Shown here: positions 1-12,500 of the stretch, piece after piece
How the letters are laid out: each line of letters opens with the position of its first letter
Numbering within the stretch: position 1 is the first letter of the stretch
Assembly: GCF_000004075.3 (NCBI RefSeq)
Contig: NC_026659.2
Location: forward strand, 2,790,001 to 2,854,000
Length of the DNA stretch: 64,000 bases
Source of the DNA: Cucumis sativus
Taxonomy: Eukaryota > Streptophyta > Magnoliopsida > Cucurbitales > Cucurbitaceae
Direction of reading: 5' to 3'
Made by a program: the position numbers and the translations under genes
The notes under the pieces: generated by a model
The model's database searches: none
Told to the model about the DNA's origin: nothing
The model's input: only the letters and a program-made list of their open reading frames with translations

Positions 1-3000
1 GTGCTTCTCATAATGATACTACCTTCTCATATCATCTGAAGGCTCAAATTCCAGGAGGTGAGATTTTGAAGCATGGTGTCAATGCCGAGAATTTTAAACT
101 CATACTGCCACCAGAAAGAATTGCAGTTTATGGAGATAGAGAATGGAGACTTGCAATGTTAACGGCAATAAAAACTGCGGTATGATAACTCTCTCTCCAC
201 CACTCTCATTCCCCCCCTTTCTTTAGCACATAGCATATCAATTTAAGCACCATGCTCATATACATACCTCCTTATACTTGAGCTCTGCTATCTTCTGAAC
301 CTCATTGTTGTTATCGTCATCTTTGAAACCTTTGCAGTTGCAGGGAAGAGCTCCCTCTGCATGCATGATTGCAGATGATAGTGTTTTCTTGACGCTTATG
401 GTTGCTTGCCTTTCGAAAAAAACGCTTGTTTTGTCATTGTTTCCTGGGATTCGGGAAAAGGGTACCAAGTATTTGCAGGCTGTTTCTCGTGTAAATGGTA
501 TCTGTATGGATAGCATAAAAGTTATTGAAAAGAGGAAATCGTGCTTGACCATCCACGATACATTTGAGAAAAAGGTAATAGATTTACTGGCCTACTTTGC
601 ATTTTCCCCCTTTTTCATACCATGATGTATGCTTTATTGGAAAGTGTAATTCGATATATTTTAGAGTGTTTGAGTTTGAATCTTTTGCTCCACATAAGTT
701 TCTCATTATCGATTTTTGTTCAATCTTTAGGTCGACTTGCTTATCAGTGAACCATTCTACTACGGAAATGACAATGCACTCCCATGGCACAACCTGCGGT
801 TTTGGTAAGAAATTTGCTCAGAAATGCAATTTCATCTTTTAGATGTTAGAGATCACAAAGACTTGTTACCTAGATGCTTATTGGCAATATTGAGCAGGTG
901 GTTTCTTTATGATATTGATAATTCTTACTCTACTCAACGTGTTTAGGATCATGATTTCATGTTTGAATGCATGTTTATATAAATCTAGTTCTTACTGCAG
1001 CGTTCGACCATCTTTGCATTAAACTGCCATGTTGCCTTAGTTCCAGCAAAAGAATGCTGTCTCCTCAAAATATCTAGGCATGTCCTATATGAGATGCATG
1101 GCTTTCTAATCCATTAACACAAAATAATTCACTTCAACTCAAAAGCACAACTTGCTGTTGGTGGCTTCCACCCTCGTTACCAAACCTAAGTTTTCGTCAT
1201 TGTTGGCTGGCTCCATCAATCAGCATAACTTCATTCCACTAAGTTGTCTTTAACTTCTTTAAATTGTTTTCCAGGAAGGAAAGAACGATGCTCGATCCGG
1301 TCCTATCTGATGATGTGCTAATAATGCCTAGTAAAGGCATATTGAGAGCTTGTTTCATGTCATTGCCTGTAAGATCTCTCTTTACCTTAACAATGCGTGA
1401 TCCTGACTGAAGTTGTCTTTGTTATTCAATGGAAGTTCTCAGTATACTTGTTCAATGCTGTTTCAAGGATCTATGGAGCAGCCGCCGTCGATTGGGAACA
1501 ATCGAAGGTTTTGATCATTCTGTTACAAATGACACATTGGGAGCTTGTGGCAAGTCACCTGAAGGACAAGAAGGCCCATTTCTGGCTTTCTACATCTGGC
1601 AATGTGGAGAACATGAGGTTAACTTGTTTAAAACATAAACAATAGAGCTTTCTTGAAAAAGAAAAAGAATGTCAATAACACTGATATTGGTGCAACTGTC
1701 TTGAAAACTCAGGAACTCAGTGAGATATTTACATTGATGGAGTTTGATTTCTCAAAACCAATAAGTCCTTGTAGTGGGAAAAGCCAGGTATTGATACTTT
1801 TCATCCCCATTTTGTCTGATTTTTGGCTTTTGAGTATATTTGTTAATTTAATTTCTATGTTTGAGTAGCCGGGTTCTAAATCTAAATGGTTCTTCAAGTA
1901 TCCCGTTAAACTCACATTCTTCAATAAATAAAATTGTATGAGAGGAGCGACAATTTCTTTCTTTGTATGTTTCTGAATCCAAGAGTTCATGTAGAAAGAG
2001 GACAAGAAGAAAATAAAGTTCCTTTTTTGTTTTTGAACTTGAAAAAGAGGATCAAGTTGCCCCTTGTGAAAAGTGCTTTTGGCTATCTGAGGAGTAGGAA
2101 AGTAGATATAATTTCCTCTTTTAGAAAAAAAGGGACAGAAGACCTATAAAAATGTAATACCTTCCAAACAAACTCGTTCAAGCTAGCACGCAGATAACTT
2201 AGTCCATTTTATAACAATTTCCTCCAAACCCATTCAGATGTTCTATTTTCGACTCTATTTATGAACAAGTTTGAGAAATCAATTTCTTTTAAACTATGGT
2301 TCCGATTGAAAACCATTTGTTTTTCTATATAATTAAGCATATTTAGTGTCTATCGCATAAGTAGAGTTGAATCTTTAGCTAAACTCCAAAAACAAAAACA
2401 AGTTTTTAAAAATAACTTTTTAATTTTCAAAACTTCTCTTGTTTTTGAAAACATTGGTAAAAAAAATAGATAACAAACCAAGAAATTTGGAGGTGAAAAA
2501 TGTGTTTATAAGGTTAATTTCAAAAACTAAAACCTAAATACCAAATAATTATGGATACAATTTTAAGTCATCAAATTTTTCCTTCTGTGTATGAAAATGG
2601 TTTAAGTAGGCAATAAAGCAAGAAAGTGATAGTAAAACGATCAAAGTAGTGTTTGGTCTTGTTATCATAAGAGTTTCAAAGAGCAAGACTCCAAGAGTAA
2701 GCTAGGTAACACTTCTTCCTTTTTGATGAGACCTTTCCGACGACACTCATAGGGTGTTCTTTACCTTAGTATGATAAGATCCCACTCTTGGATGGCACTG
2801 CTTGTATCTGAACAGGATGAGCTGGGAACGAGGGCTGAATTTTCAAAATTAGAAGGAAAAAAGTTGTCAAATGGGATTTAATAATTTAAAATTCTTAGTC
2901 TCTTAAAGTTAGTCTCGAGTAAGCAAAAGTGTAATTATGCAAGTAGACGTCAAGACACCCTAGTTAAATATAGACTCCAAGCAAAAGTGACAAGTCTCTT

Positions 3001-3553
3001 AAAGTGTAATAATGTAAAAGCTTACTCCAGACTTGCAAAGAAATAGAGCCTCAAGACTCCATAGTTATCAAATAGACCCCATTTTTCTTACCACTATCTT
3101 GAAGTATAATCATAGGTAGCAATCTCAACTACAAGCATACGAATCCAGAGGAATTTGGAGGATACTTCATTTATGTATAATCAGCATTGATGTTTTTCTT
3201 TCAGGTTAAGGTAACCAAGGCTGGAATATGTCATGGAATTGTACTGTGGATTGATTGGCTAATAGATTCAAAGAACTCCATTGTCATATCCACAGGCCCA
3301 GGTACCAACCCTTCAATGTCTAAAGAAATCCCTGATACTGACTTGTTTTGATGGTGATTTAACTGCTTCTCATTTCATGTCGTAAACTGATTCAGATAAA
3401 AGATACTGGAAGCAAGGAGTTAAGCTTCTTGCTGACCCTGTGGCAGTTGGACCTCGAGATTCTGGTGAGGGCATCGAATGCTGCTCTGCTGCCATCGAAG
3501 CATCTTTTGATCCATCAACTGGTGAACTTGAGTTACGACATTCTTTTCTGTAA
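1..3553 (+). CDS. PRMT7: PRMT7-type protein arginine methyltransferase, C-terminal part (5' end outside window)
   Basis: Seven exons read in one frame: 1-179 (first full codon at 3), 338-574, 731-804, 1275-1368, 1468-1617, 1713-1787, 3205-3301 and 3396-3553 (the first is cut by the window edge); all junctions are GT-AG and phases close on a TAA at 3551-3553. Recognisable stretches are ADDSVFLTLMVACLS, LLISEPFYYGNDNALPWHNL, IEGFDHSVTNDTLGACG and GICHGIVLWIDWLID, which match, from memory, the second methyltransferase-like module of plant PRMT7 (Arabidopsis At4g16570). PRMT7 proteins carry two tandem methyltransferase modules and monomethylate arginine using S-adenosylmethionine. The catalytic N-terminal module is not in the window, so activity cannot be judged. 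The intron 1788-3204 is unusually long (about 1.4 kb). The acceptor of the second exon is ambiguous between 338 and 344 (tandem CAG sites two codons apart). Family call is firm; exon edges are good but unverified. Confidence 0.9.
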
Positions 3554-3556
3554 TAC

Positions 3557-3562
3557 AATAAA
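3557..3562 (+). terminator. Possible polyadenylation signal of the PRMT7 gene
   Basis: An AATAAA hexamer starts four bases after the TAA stop. This is very close to the stop, so the real 3' end may use a later site; the downstream sequence to about 3900 is somewhat less AT-rich and may be 3' UTR. Confidence 0.3.
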
Positions 3563-3649
3563 GCTTTTCGCTATCGATCTGATACAGATGACAGGATAAC
3601 GATGATCACTGCCCCGAGTCAGCTCAAAAAGAAAAATCTTTGGAATGGA

Positions 3650-6600
3650 TCACAATGGTAATATGTTCAAAAGGCACAAACCAGGTCGACTCTTATGTGA
3701 TTTTATTCTGTCTTTAGATAAAAGGGTCATTTAGAGCTTCTTTCAGTTGATTGAAGATCAATAGGTTTGTAACTTCTTATTTATTTTTATTAACTGATGA
3801 ATGATGATGATTACGTTGATTGAATAGGTTGTCATGGTAAGTTCTTTTTGTTTTAGTTCTACTTTTATTGTAAGATACAAAGTTGTACCTCCCTTTTCTA
3901 CAATGCAATCATAGTATAGTTTTGGCAAATACCAAGCAAATATGTATATATGTGGATAGATAGATTAAAAGTGTTAGATATTTAGTTGTGATCATAACCT
4001 GTTATATATATACATTTGTGTCAGTCTGTGTACTAAGCAAAATGCTATATCTTCTACTAAAAGGTTTCTACAAAATACAGTACACAATTATCTCTACATT
4101 CTGATGGTAAAACAATCATATTTAGATGGTTTAATAAATGAAAATTCCAATGGTTCTATTAGGACTGGAAAAACTTCAAATCATATTTTATTCTTAAAAG
4201 AAAATTTTAAGAATAAAACAGATCAACTGACTTTTACTCATTGATGGTTGAGGTTAGTTTGAATATTTACTAAACTGACCATAGTATGAAATTTCTCATT
4301 TTTCTCTATTTTCTTCAAACTCTTTTAACTTCCCTTCTTCATTTCCTTTGTCCCTCAATTCGCTTGTTGTTACTTATTTTATTGTTTAACTTTTGCTTAT
4401 CTAAAGGAAAAGGCTCCTTTCAATTAATAGAGTATATCAAGAAGAAAGACAGCAGTAAAACTATCAATCATCCTTAAGTCCTAAACCAAATAAAAATTAG
4501 ACCTAAATTTTTTTTCTTCATTCATTCTATGGTGTTTAAATTTAGTACCACTTTTTATCTCATACGAGACCCTCATGTTTGGCTCAACATTTCAAAATTT
4601 CCCAATTCATTAATAATTTTAAATCACATTCATTTTCCAAATTATTTGCATTTTCATTTTTCAAAAAATAAATCCAAATTATTTCCTATTCTTCTGTCTT
4701 TCTTTCAATACCTTCACGGCATCTTCTTTGTATACTTCAAAACAAAATATATACATATATATATTGGTTTGGTTATGGCTTTGTTTCGTTTCTTAATGAA
4801 TATGCTTTTGATTCTTTGAGGTTTGAGAAAAATTATTAACAGATTTTGAAATTATAGAACTATCAATAATTTAAAAATAAAATTAGTCGTCTCTAACTTA
4901 TCTTTTACTTTCTAATGTGTATCTCTGCAATGTATCTGTGTTTAAAGTATTCTTTTTTTTCCTCTCTTATTATATCTGTATTTTTATTTAATTTAATAAT
5001 GCTCTTTTTTAGAAAAAAATATTGTAGATATGGACATATAGTGTAATCTAATATAATATACATTTTCTTACACATGTAGAATGGAAAAAAGAACTATTCA
5101 CCTTCTCCGTTTACATCCAACCATTAGAAGGTTTATTTGGTATCTTCCTCTAGTTTGCAACTAGAAACCAGTAACCCATGCCTCCCCCAGCCATCATTGC
5201 TAAGAGTTGGCTAATGGGTGCAGTAATTGTTTTGGGTCGTTTAATTTAATTTGATTCTCTCTTTAGTTTTCAACAATCACTATACCAACCAACACAGCTC
5301 TTGACAACAATTATCATTCAAAAACACATCACTTTGACTCCAAACTTGCAATTGTTGAAGGAAATTAAAATTAGAAACTTAAGTGACTTAAAATTACATT
5401 ACCAAAGATGAGAAATATTTTGTATGGCTATAAATATTATTATTATTATGTATTTGTGTGATTGATGAGGTAAATGTGTCCTAAGGTTAAGAAATAAAAT
5501 AACAATGATAATATCAAAACGATTAAAGTGGGCCCTGGATAGCATTGGACACATCATCATATGGTTGAATCCATAATGTATATAAAATATATGACCGTTT
5601 TATGGTTCATCTTTTCCCAATATCATTCATTGTTAACGGATTAAACCGGAGTTTTGCAAGCTTTAATTAAACCTTAATTTATAATTCTTTACCCCTAATT
5701 TTTGTAGCTTTTATGTTTGGTTATTGTATTTTTTTTGTTTACATTATTCATTTTCTAAAAATAGATGTGTTTGATAAGCATTCATGTTTTTCTTTTTCAA
5801 ATTTTTAGAAGTTTCTACTAGTGGTGTTTAAATTCTATTTGATTCTATTCCTTTTAAATTATTTGTTAGTTTATTGGTAGGGAGAGATATTTGCAATTTA
5901 TGCATTGTTTGATCTTTTAAAGTCAAATATTTAATGTTAGCTCATTGGTAGAGAGACTTTTGTTGTTTTAGTTTCTTCTAATTAGTTAAAATTTTAAATT
6001 ATATAACATTTTTTACTAAAATATTTATTTTTGTTATCTTTAATATTTTACATTTACATAATTCACGTAACAATATAATTGAGTTGAATTTAGATAAATA
6101 TCATTTAAGATAAATTATTATAAGTATTAATTTTGCAATGATATTTGTGTGCATTTGATAACGTTAATGTTTTATAATTATTCATCTTTTACATAATTAA
6201 ATTATATTTAAACTAAAAAAATAGCAAAAGTGCTATAAAAAAAATACAAAAAAAGAGAAACCCTTAGTTTCTAAGTTTAATGACCCATATATCACTTTTT
6301 TAAGAAAATAAAGTTATAATAACTCAATAAATTAGAGTGTTGTCACTATAATGTCTACGTAACAATAATGTTGACAAAAATATCGAGGTCTCTGTCAATT
6401 TTATGGAAATATTGATAAAATGGAAATTTCAATTATGATGATGAGTTTTTTTATAAAAACAAACAATAAAAGATGTATATTATTCAAAATTAATAAATTA
6501 ATGGTTTGTACTTTTTAACATATTCATTATTTATATTAAAAGTTTAGTACAATTATTATAATACTTCGGGAGAATATGTGTGTGTTATATATATATATAA

Positions 6601-9300
6601 TATGGGTAGTTATTTTACTAAATCTGACATTCCATTGTGTATCCGTATGGGCAATTTTCAATTGAATACATTTGTACTTTTTACACTCTCCCACCACTAA
6701 CAATTAAATCAAATCGTGATATGAAACTGAAGATACAACATTCAAATACACTGAGTTTAGGGGGCTTTAAATTAATAATTCTATCCCTTTAAACTTCAAA
6801 TTTTTATAAATATATTAATTTACCCACCTCTGTTACATTATATTTGAAATGGCTAATTTTATAAATGAGTCGTAAATTATTTATGCACGTACTCTAATAG
6901 TTCATAGTTAAATTGACATTTGGATAATTCTATGCATAAAAGTAAAATGATAATAAAATTTTGGTTTTTTAATCTGAAGAATCATTAATCCACATTTTAA
7001 TTTTAAGAGGTATAAACTTGATTTTTTTTTTGTTTTTGTTTTATTTGTTGAGTTTGCATAAATTAGGAGGACAAATTAAGATGAGTTAATAGAGAGGAAG
7101 TTGTAACTTGTACCTTTTTTCTTAACAATAATTTTGATAGATAATGTTATTAAATTATTCCATTATTTCACTCAACACATTGTTCTATTACTTTATGGCC
7201 ACCCACTCATTATTAGCACAATTTATTGGTAAAGATTAAATTCAAGTAGGAAAATGGAATCCTAAATCAAATAAGGGAAATTTCTTTAAAATAAATTAAA
7301 ATTTTGTAGAGACGAAAAATAGTAATTTAATTTAAGTATTATCCTCTATATATATATCAAAATTTTATGCTTTAAATCAATAGAACTTTATAACACACAA
7401 AATCTAAACCATCACATTTTGTTTTTGTTTAATTTCTTTGTAAATTTGTTTGGTTATTATGCGATGACTAAAGAAAATTCTTTGAAAAAAAATTGAATAC
7501 AATATAACAATCATTTAATTTCATATATAATTTCAATAAATCATAATAATAATAATTAATAAACAAGGAATTACTGAAACTAGTTTTGAATTTTGTTAAA
7601 ATTTTTATTGAAAAACATGTATTACAAAAAACATTTCCATCTAACATAATTGGGATTATCTTTTTGTAGAGAGAGACATATGATATTGATTATATAATAT
7701 AGTATGAGGGTTTCTGAAGTCAAAAGTTTGCCTACAGAGATATTATTTTATTTTCCTGTCCTTTTCCAAAAATTCACAAATTTATTCAACAAAAGTTAGT
7801 CCACTTTTAAGAAACCACTTGTTGGTAAAATCTTTTTATTAACGTATTACTTTAATTTCTTGGGTTGTGTATTCAAAACTCAAAAAATATTTAAACTTAA
7901 AACACATTCAAGTGGTTAAAAATCTAATATTTGACATTATAAACACCATATTAGTTGAACTATCTAATAAAGTATCTTTTGCGTAACTTGGTATTGAACA
8001 ACGTGTCATCATCTTCCATCCTTTGTGATGATTTCAATGATACCTTTTAAATAATGGATATGAGTTTGCACTAGTAATACAATTACATGCAATATTGAAG
8101 AATTAAACAATAGTTGCAATGGGGTACTTGGGAATATAATCTGGAATGACAGGAATAGGGTTGGATTGATGAAGCCAATTTAAGATCATAATTGAGAGGG
8201 AAATGGGTCATCAAATGTTATGAAAAGCCAATTTCTTTTAGGCATGCATGTTCTTTGGTTAATTATTTTCCCTTACTAAGCTTTGTATATTTTTTGCCGT
8301 TATTTTTGTTTTGTACGCCCTCCCCTCTTTCTCTGATATCCATCTTCTATTCATTTACCCTTTTTCACTTTTTCACAAAAGAAAAAGGAAAAGCTCTTTC
8401 TTATCTTTTTCTTTTTTCCACGAAAACCCTCTCTCTTTGCATCTCTTTTTACACACACTTACTCAGTTACCTTTCTTATAATACTTATCAATTTTTGTCT
8501 AAATTATGAAAATGGTTTTATAAAAAATATCAACCAAAATTTATATAAATAGAGAAAATGAAAAATATTAACGTCCTATAGCAAAGAAAAACATTGACTT
8601 AGGGTGAAATTTTAGCTATTCATTTTGGGCTTGAATTAAAATTTATTATAGGAGGCAAATAGTTTGTCGGTTCTTCTATTTTTAGAACTTCCCAATATCA
8701 AACTATATTTATATTTTATGAAAAAAAAAACTACTAAAATACAAAATTCATTACATTAAAAATTTTAATTTCCAAAAATTTCTCTTATAAAAATACTATT
8801 TCTTTAAGAATTATAATATTTCTTTTAGTTTTTTATAAATGTTTTAAATTGTTTTTTGAAATAAAAATCTAATAAAATATTGAAAAAAAAAATCAAACCT
8901 AAAACAATAAGGTTGTAAGCTATACTATATATAAATCCAACTCACACGCCCACTCCAAATCTCTATTTTCATTTAAATGTTAATGGATTTCTACTCCAAA
9001 ATTAATTTTAAAGTGTGTATAAAATAATTAAACATAATATCTAAAATTTAAAATATATATATAAGAGCATTTTGAATGAACTTCAAATTCTATCTATAAT
9101 AAAAACTATCAATAATCACTAATAAATAGCAATAAAATATAATATTTTGTAAAATGGAATAATTTTTATTATGAAAGTGAGTATCGGCGGGAAAAAACGT
9201 CATTTCCAAGTCTATGTTAAGGCCAAATCCCGAAAAGAACCTGAAGAGAAATGAAATATTACGAAAATGGGACTGCCGTATTTTATTTCCCAATCAAAAC
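3650..9300. other. Intergenic AT-rich region, no gene seen
   Basis: About 5.6 kb between the PRMT7 3' end and the pectinesterase promoter. Open frames here (for example 4286-4477, 4529-4819 and 8192-8509) encode low-complexity Leu/Phe/Ser-rich peptides with no recognisable domain and are read as chance frames in T-rich DNA. Short AT dinucleotide runs occur near 6585 and 7350. No tRNA, recognisable transposase or long repeat was seen by eye. Confidence 0.6.
9187..9202 (+). promoter_or_regulatory. E2F-like site next to an ACGTCA (bZIP-type) element
   Basis: GCGGGAAA at 9187-9194 is the reverse complement of TTTCCCGC, matching the plant E2F consensus TTTSSCGC. ACGTCA (TGACGT on the other strand, the core recognised by TGA/bZIP factors) lies at 9197-9202. 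They sit about 145 bases upstream of the pectinesterase TATA box. Motif matches only; binding is inference. Confidence 0.3.
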
Positions 9301-9342
9301 CCAACACTCTTCTCCTTCCGCAACACCCCAAAAAATGACCGT

Positions 9343-9350
9343 TATATAAA
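9343..9350 (+). promoter_or_regulatory. TATA box of the pectinesterase gene
   Basis: TATATAAA, flanked by less AT-rich sequence, lies about 190 bases upstream of the ATG at 9539. This would place transcription start near 9375 and give a leader of about 160 bases that includes a CT-rich tract at 9511-9535, a common feature of plant 5' leaders. Confidence 0.55.
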
Positions 9351-9538
9351 CACCAAAACAAATATTAATTAAATATCCTTTTCTTTCTTTACAAATAAAT
9401 ATAATATTACATTTCTTACAATAATAATAAATATCATTCCCTTCCATCTCCCTTTATTTAAATATCCACAAAACATTCCCAAATTCCCCAAACGAAAAAA
9501 AGAAAAACCCTTCTCTCTCTCTCTACCTCTCCCTCTAA

Positions 9539-12500
9539 ATGGAATTCTTATTCCTTCACTCATTTTTCTTCTCCACTTTCTTCCTCCTCTGCTTTTCCGC
9601 CGCCGCCAATCACCACTGGATCGGCCCCACCGGCCACCGCCTCATAAAAGTGAACGTTAAGGGTGGCTCCGACGTGTTTCTGTCCGTGCAAGCCGCCGTG
9701 GATTCAGTTCCCGATTACAATACCGTTAACACTATCATCCGAATCAGCCCTGGATATTACGTGTAATGCCCTCTTCTTCTCAATCATACACACATTCATC
9801 ATTTTAAATAATTCCCACAATAATAATGATAATGATAATGATAATAATAATTCACATTTTTATCTTCTTCTTCTTTGTTAACTTTCGCTTTACGTATAAA
9901 TCTTTCCCTCTTTTTCAGTAACTTCCCCCAAACGCATTGTTCGAAAACATGCATAAATATTATTCCTCCATTTTTCATTCTTCTTCACTTGTAAGCTTCC
10001 GAATTAGCTCGTGCTCTTAAGTTCATTCTTTAATATTATTAACTGGGAGTCACCATTAAGATTTCGACACTTTTTTTTCCTAATTAAATCCCCAATCAAA
10101 CTTCCCATGTGTACTCCAATTCTTTTTATAAAATTATATTATTATTATTTTGCCATCTTATAAAAATTGCACTTAGTTTTGGTTTCACTTAATTAATCAT
10201 TGTCTTCTAAATTACATTTAATTACTATTTACGATTAGAATGTCCCATACATGAACTGGGTTTCTATACTTTTATAACATTTAGATCGTTAACATTAATT
10301 ATCGAAAAATCTAATTTATTTATAAACTGTAAAGAAAAGTTGAATACTAAAGCTAATATGTATAATCTTTTTATGAGATTTGTCATGATAAAGAGATTAA
10401 ATTATTAAAAGTTTGAAAACGTAATGCATGTCACAGATTTGAAAGTAGATGGAATAGTGTTACAACATTGTTATTTTGGATTTAAATTGATAAATCTCTT
10501 AATCAGAATTTACATATTTATGGGGATGATGATGCAATAATAAGGTAATTAAAAAGGTAAATTATGAATATGAATAATGAATTAGGGAGAAAGTAGTGGT
10601 GCCGGCGACGAAGCCGTACATAACATTTGAAGGAGGAGGAAAAGAGACGACGGTGATTGAGTGGCATGACAGGGCCGGTGACCGTGGTCCGAGCGGACAG
10701 CAGCTTCGTACTTACAGAACTGCCTCCGTTACTGTTTTTGCTAATTACTTCTCTGCCCGAAACATCAGCTTCAAGGTATATCATTCTGCCCCCACCACCA
10801 CCACCATACATAATACACTCACTATCCTGCACGTGAACTTCCCTAATAATTATAACTTTTAAATTTTTAAAATACTATTTTTGTCTCTTTTTTCTTTTAT
10901 TTTTGTCTTAGTTTGATGAAATATATTGTTGAGTTTTTAAGAAAATTCAAAATTTTATTATCTACCAACATTTTTACTGCAGATGTAGAAAATTATATAT
11001 TCACGTCTTCAAGAAAATTATTGTTATTATTATATAACAATAATGTTAAGATTTATAATTATAAGTATTGAGACAAATTAAAGCTATGGTTTTTCAATAT
11101 GACCAGAAAATCTGAGACTAAATTTTTTGTCTAATGTATTCCAATTTATGATTAGAGAGATGTAAAAATAATTTTAGAAATTAAAGTTATAAAAAATAAT
11201 GGGAAAACAATCAAATATTATATTGGGGTCAAAGGAATATTATTGATATGATAATAAAATGGATTTTACGAATTAAGAGTTCTATATGATCGATATTGGA
11301 ATCTTAGTCGTAGATAAGACAATTAACAAAGCTTCTCACAAAAGTGCTTTTAATTAATTGTTATCCACACTGTACTTTAATAATTAGGTGACTATTTTGA
11401 AATTTATTTAATTTTAAATCACCTCTCACCTCTTAAATTTTAATTCATATACTTTTAGTAAAACTTAACATATATCCTACTTAGAAGTAATTTTCCATAT
11501 AAAAAAATATAACAGGTGGGTATGTTTTCAAAATTCATAATAAAGATATATCATTCAATTTATATTTTAAATCTCAAAATAAAAATAGTATTAATTTAAG
11601 TGTCAAACTAATAATTATATCAACTTAAATTGATATAGTTATTAGTTTAGATTTTAAATTAATATAATCTCAAATGATTAATTTTTTAATTTTTTATTCT
11701 AAACTAATAATATTTTGTTAATAAAAAAGAAAAAGAGAAAAAAGAGATTAAATTTAAGATTTATTAATCTTACATAAACTAAAATTAAAAATATAAAGAT
11801 TATATTTTTAAACTAACTAATCCAATAAATTAAAATTAAGTATTTATTTTATAAAAGTTTAAATTACAGGTTTATTAATATTTAAGAAAATAAATAAATA
11901 AATAGGATAAATTGTAAAAATCACGTATTATACTCTTGAATTTTCAATAACAACTGTTAACTCCGTGAATTTTTTAAAATTGAACTCTAAAGCATAAACA
12001 ATAATTGTAATTATTAGATCTACACAAAATAACAATTAAATCTTCACATTTATATAAGTTTGAAGATATGATTTTAAATTTTGAACGAGTTTGAATAAAA
12101 TTTTAAAAATAAAAAATGTAAGAAGGTAATTTTGAATATTAGTGCAATTTGTGGAAAAGAAAATATTGATATTTTGGAACTGATAAACGGTTGACGTTGA
12201 GGGCAGAATACGGCACCGGCTCCATTGCCCGGAATGCAAGGGTGGCAGGCGGCGGCATTTCGGATATCCGGCGACAAAGCCTACTTTTCGGGTTGCGGAT
12301 TCTACGGGGCACAAGATACCCTTTGCGACGACGCCGGCCGCCATTACTTCAAAGAATGTTACATTGAAGGCTCCATAGACTTCATCTTTGGAAATGGCCG
12401 TTCCATGTATAAGGTAAGGTATCCCTATTTTTCTCTTTTCATCTTACTTTTAATTATATACATATTCCTTTTAATTACCCTTAAATTCTATTTTAATTAC

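Noticed and set aside
8192-8509. 105-codon frame rich in Leu, Phe and Ser
   Set aside because: Typical of T-rich sequence; no signal-peptide plus mature-protein structure and no domain.
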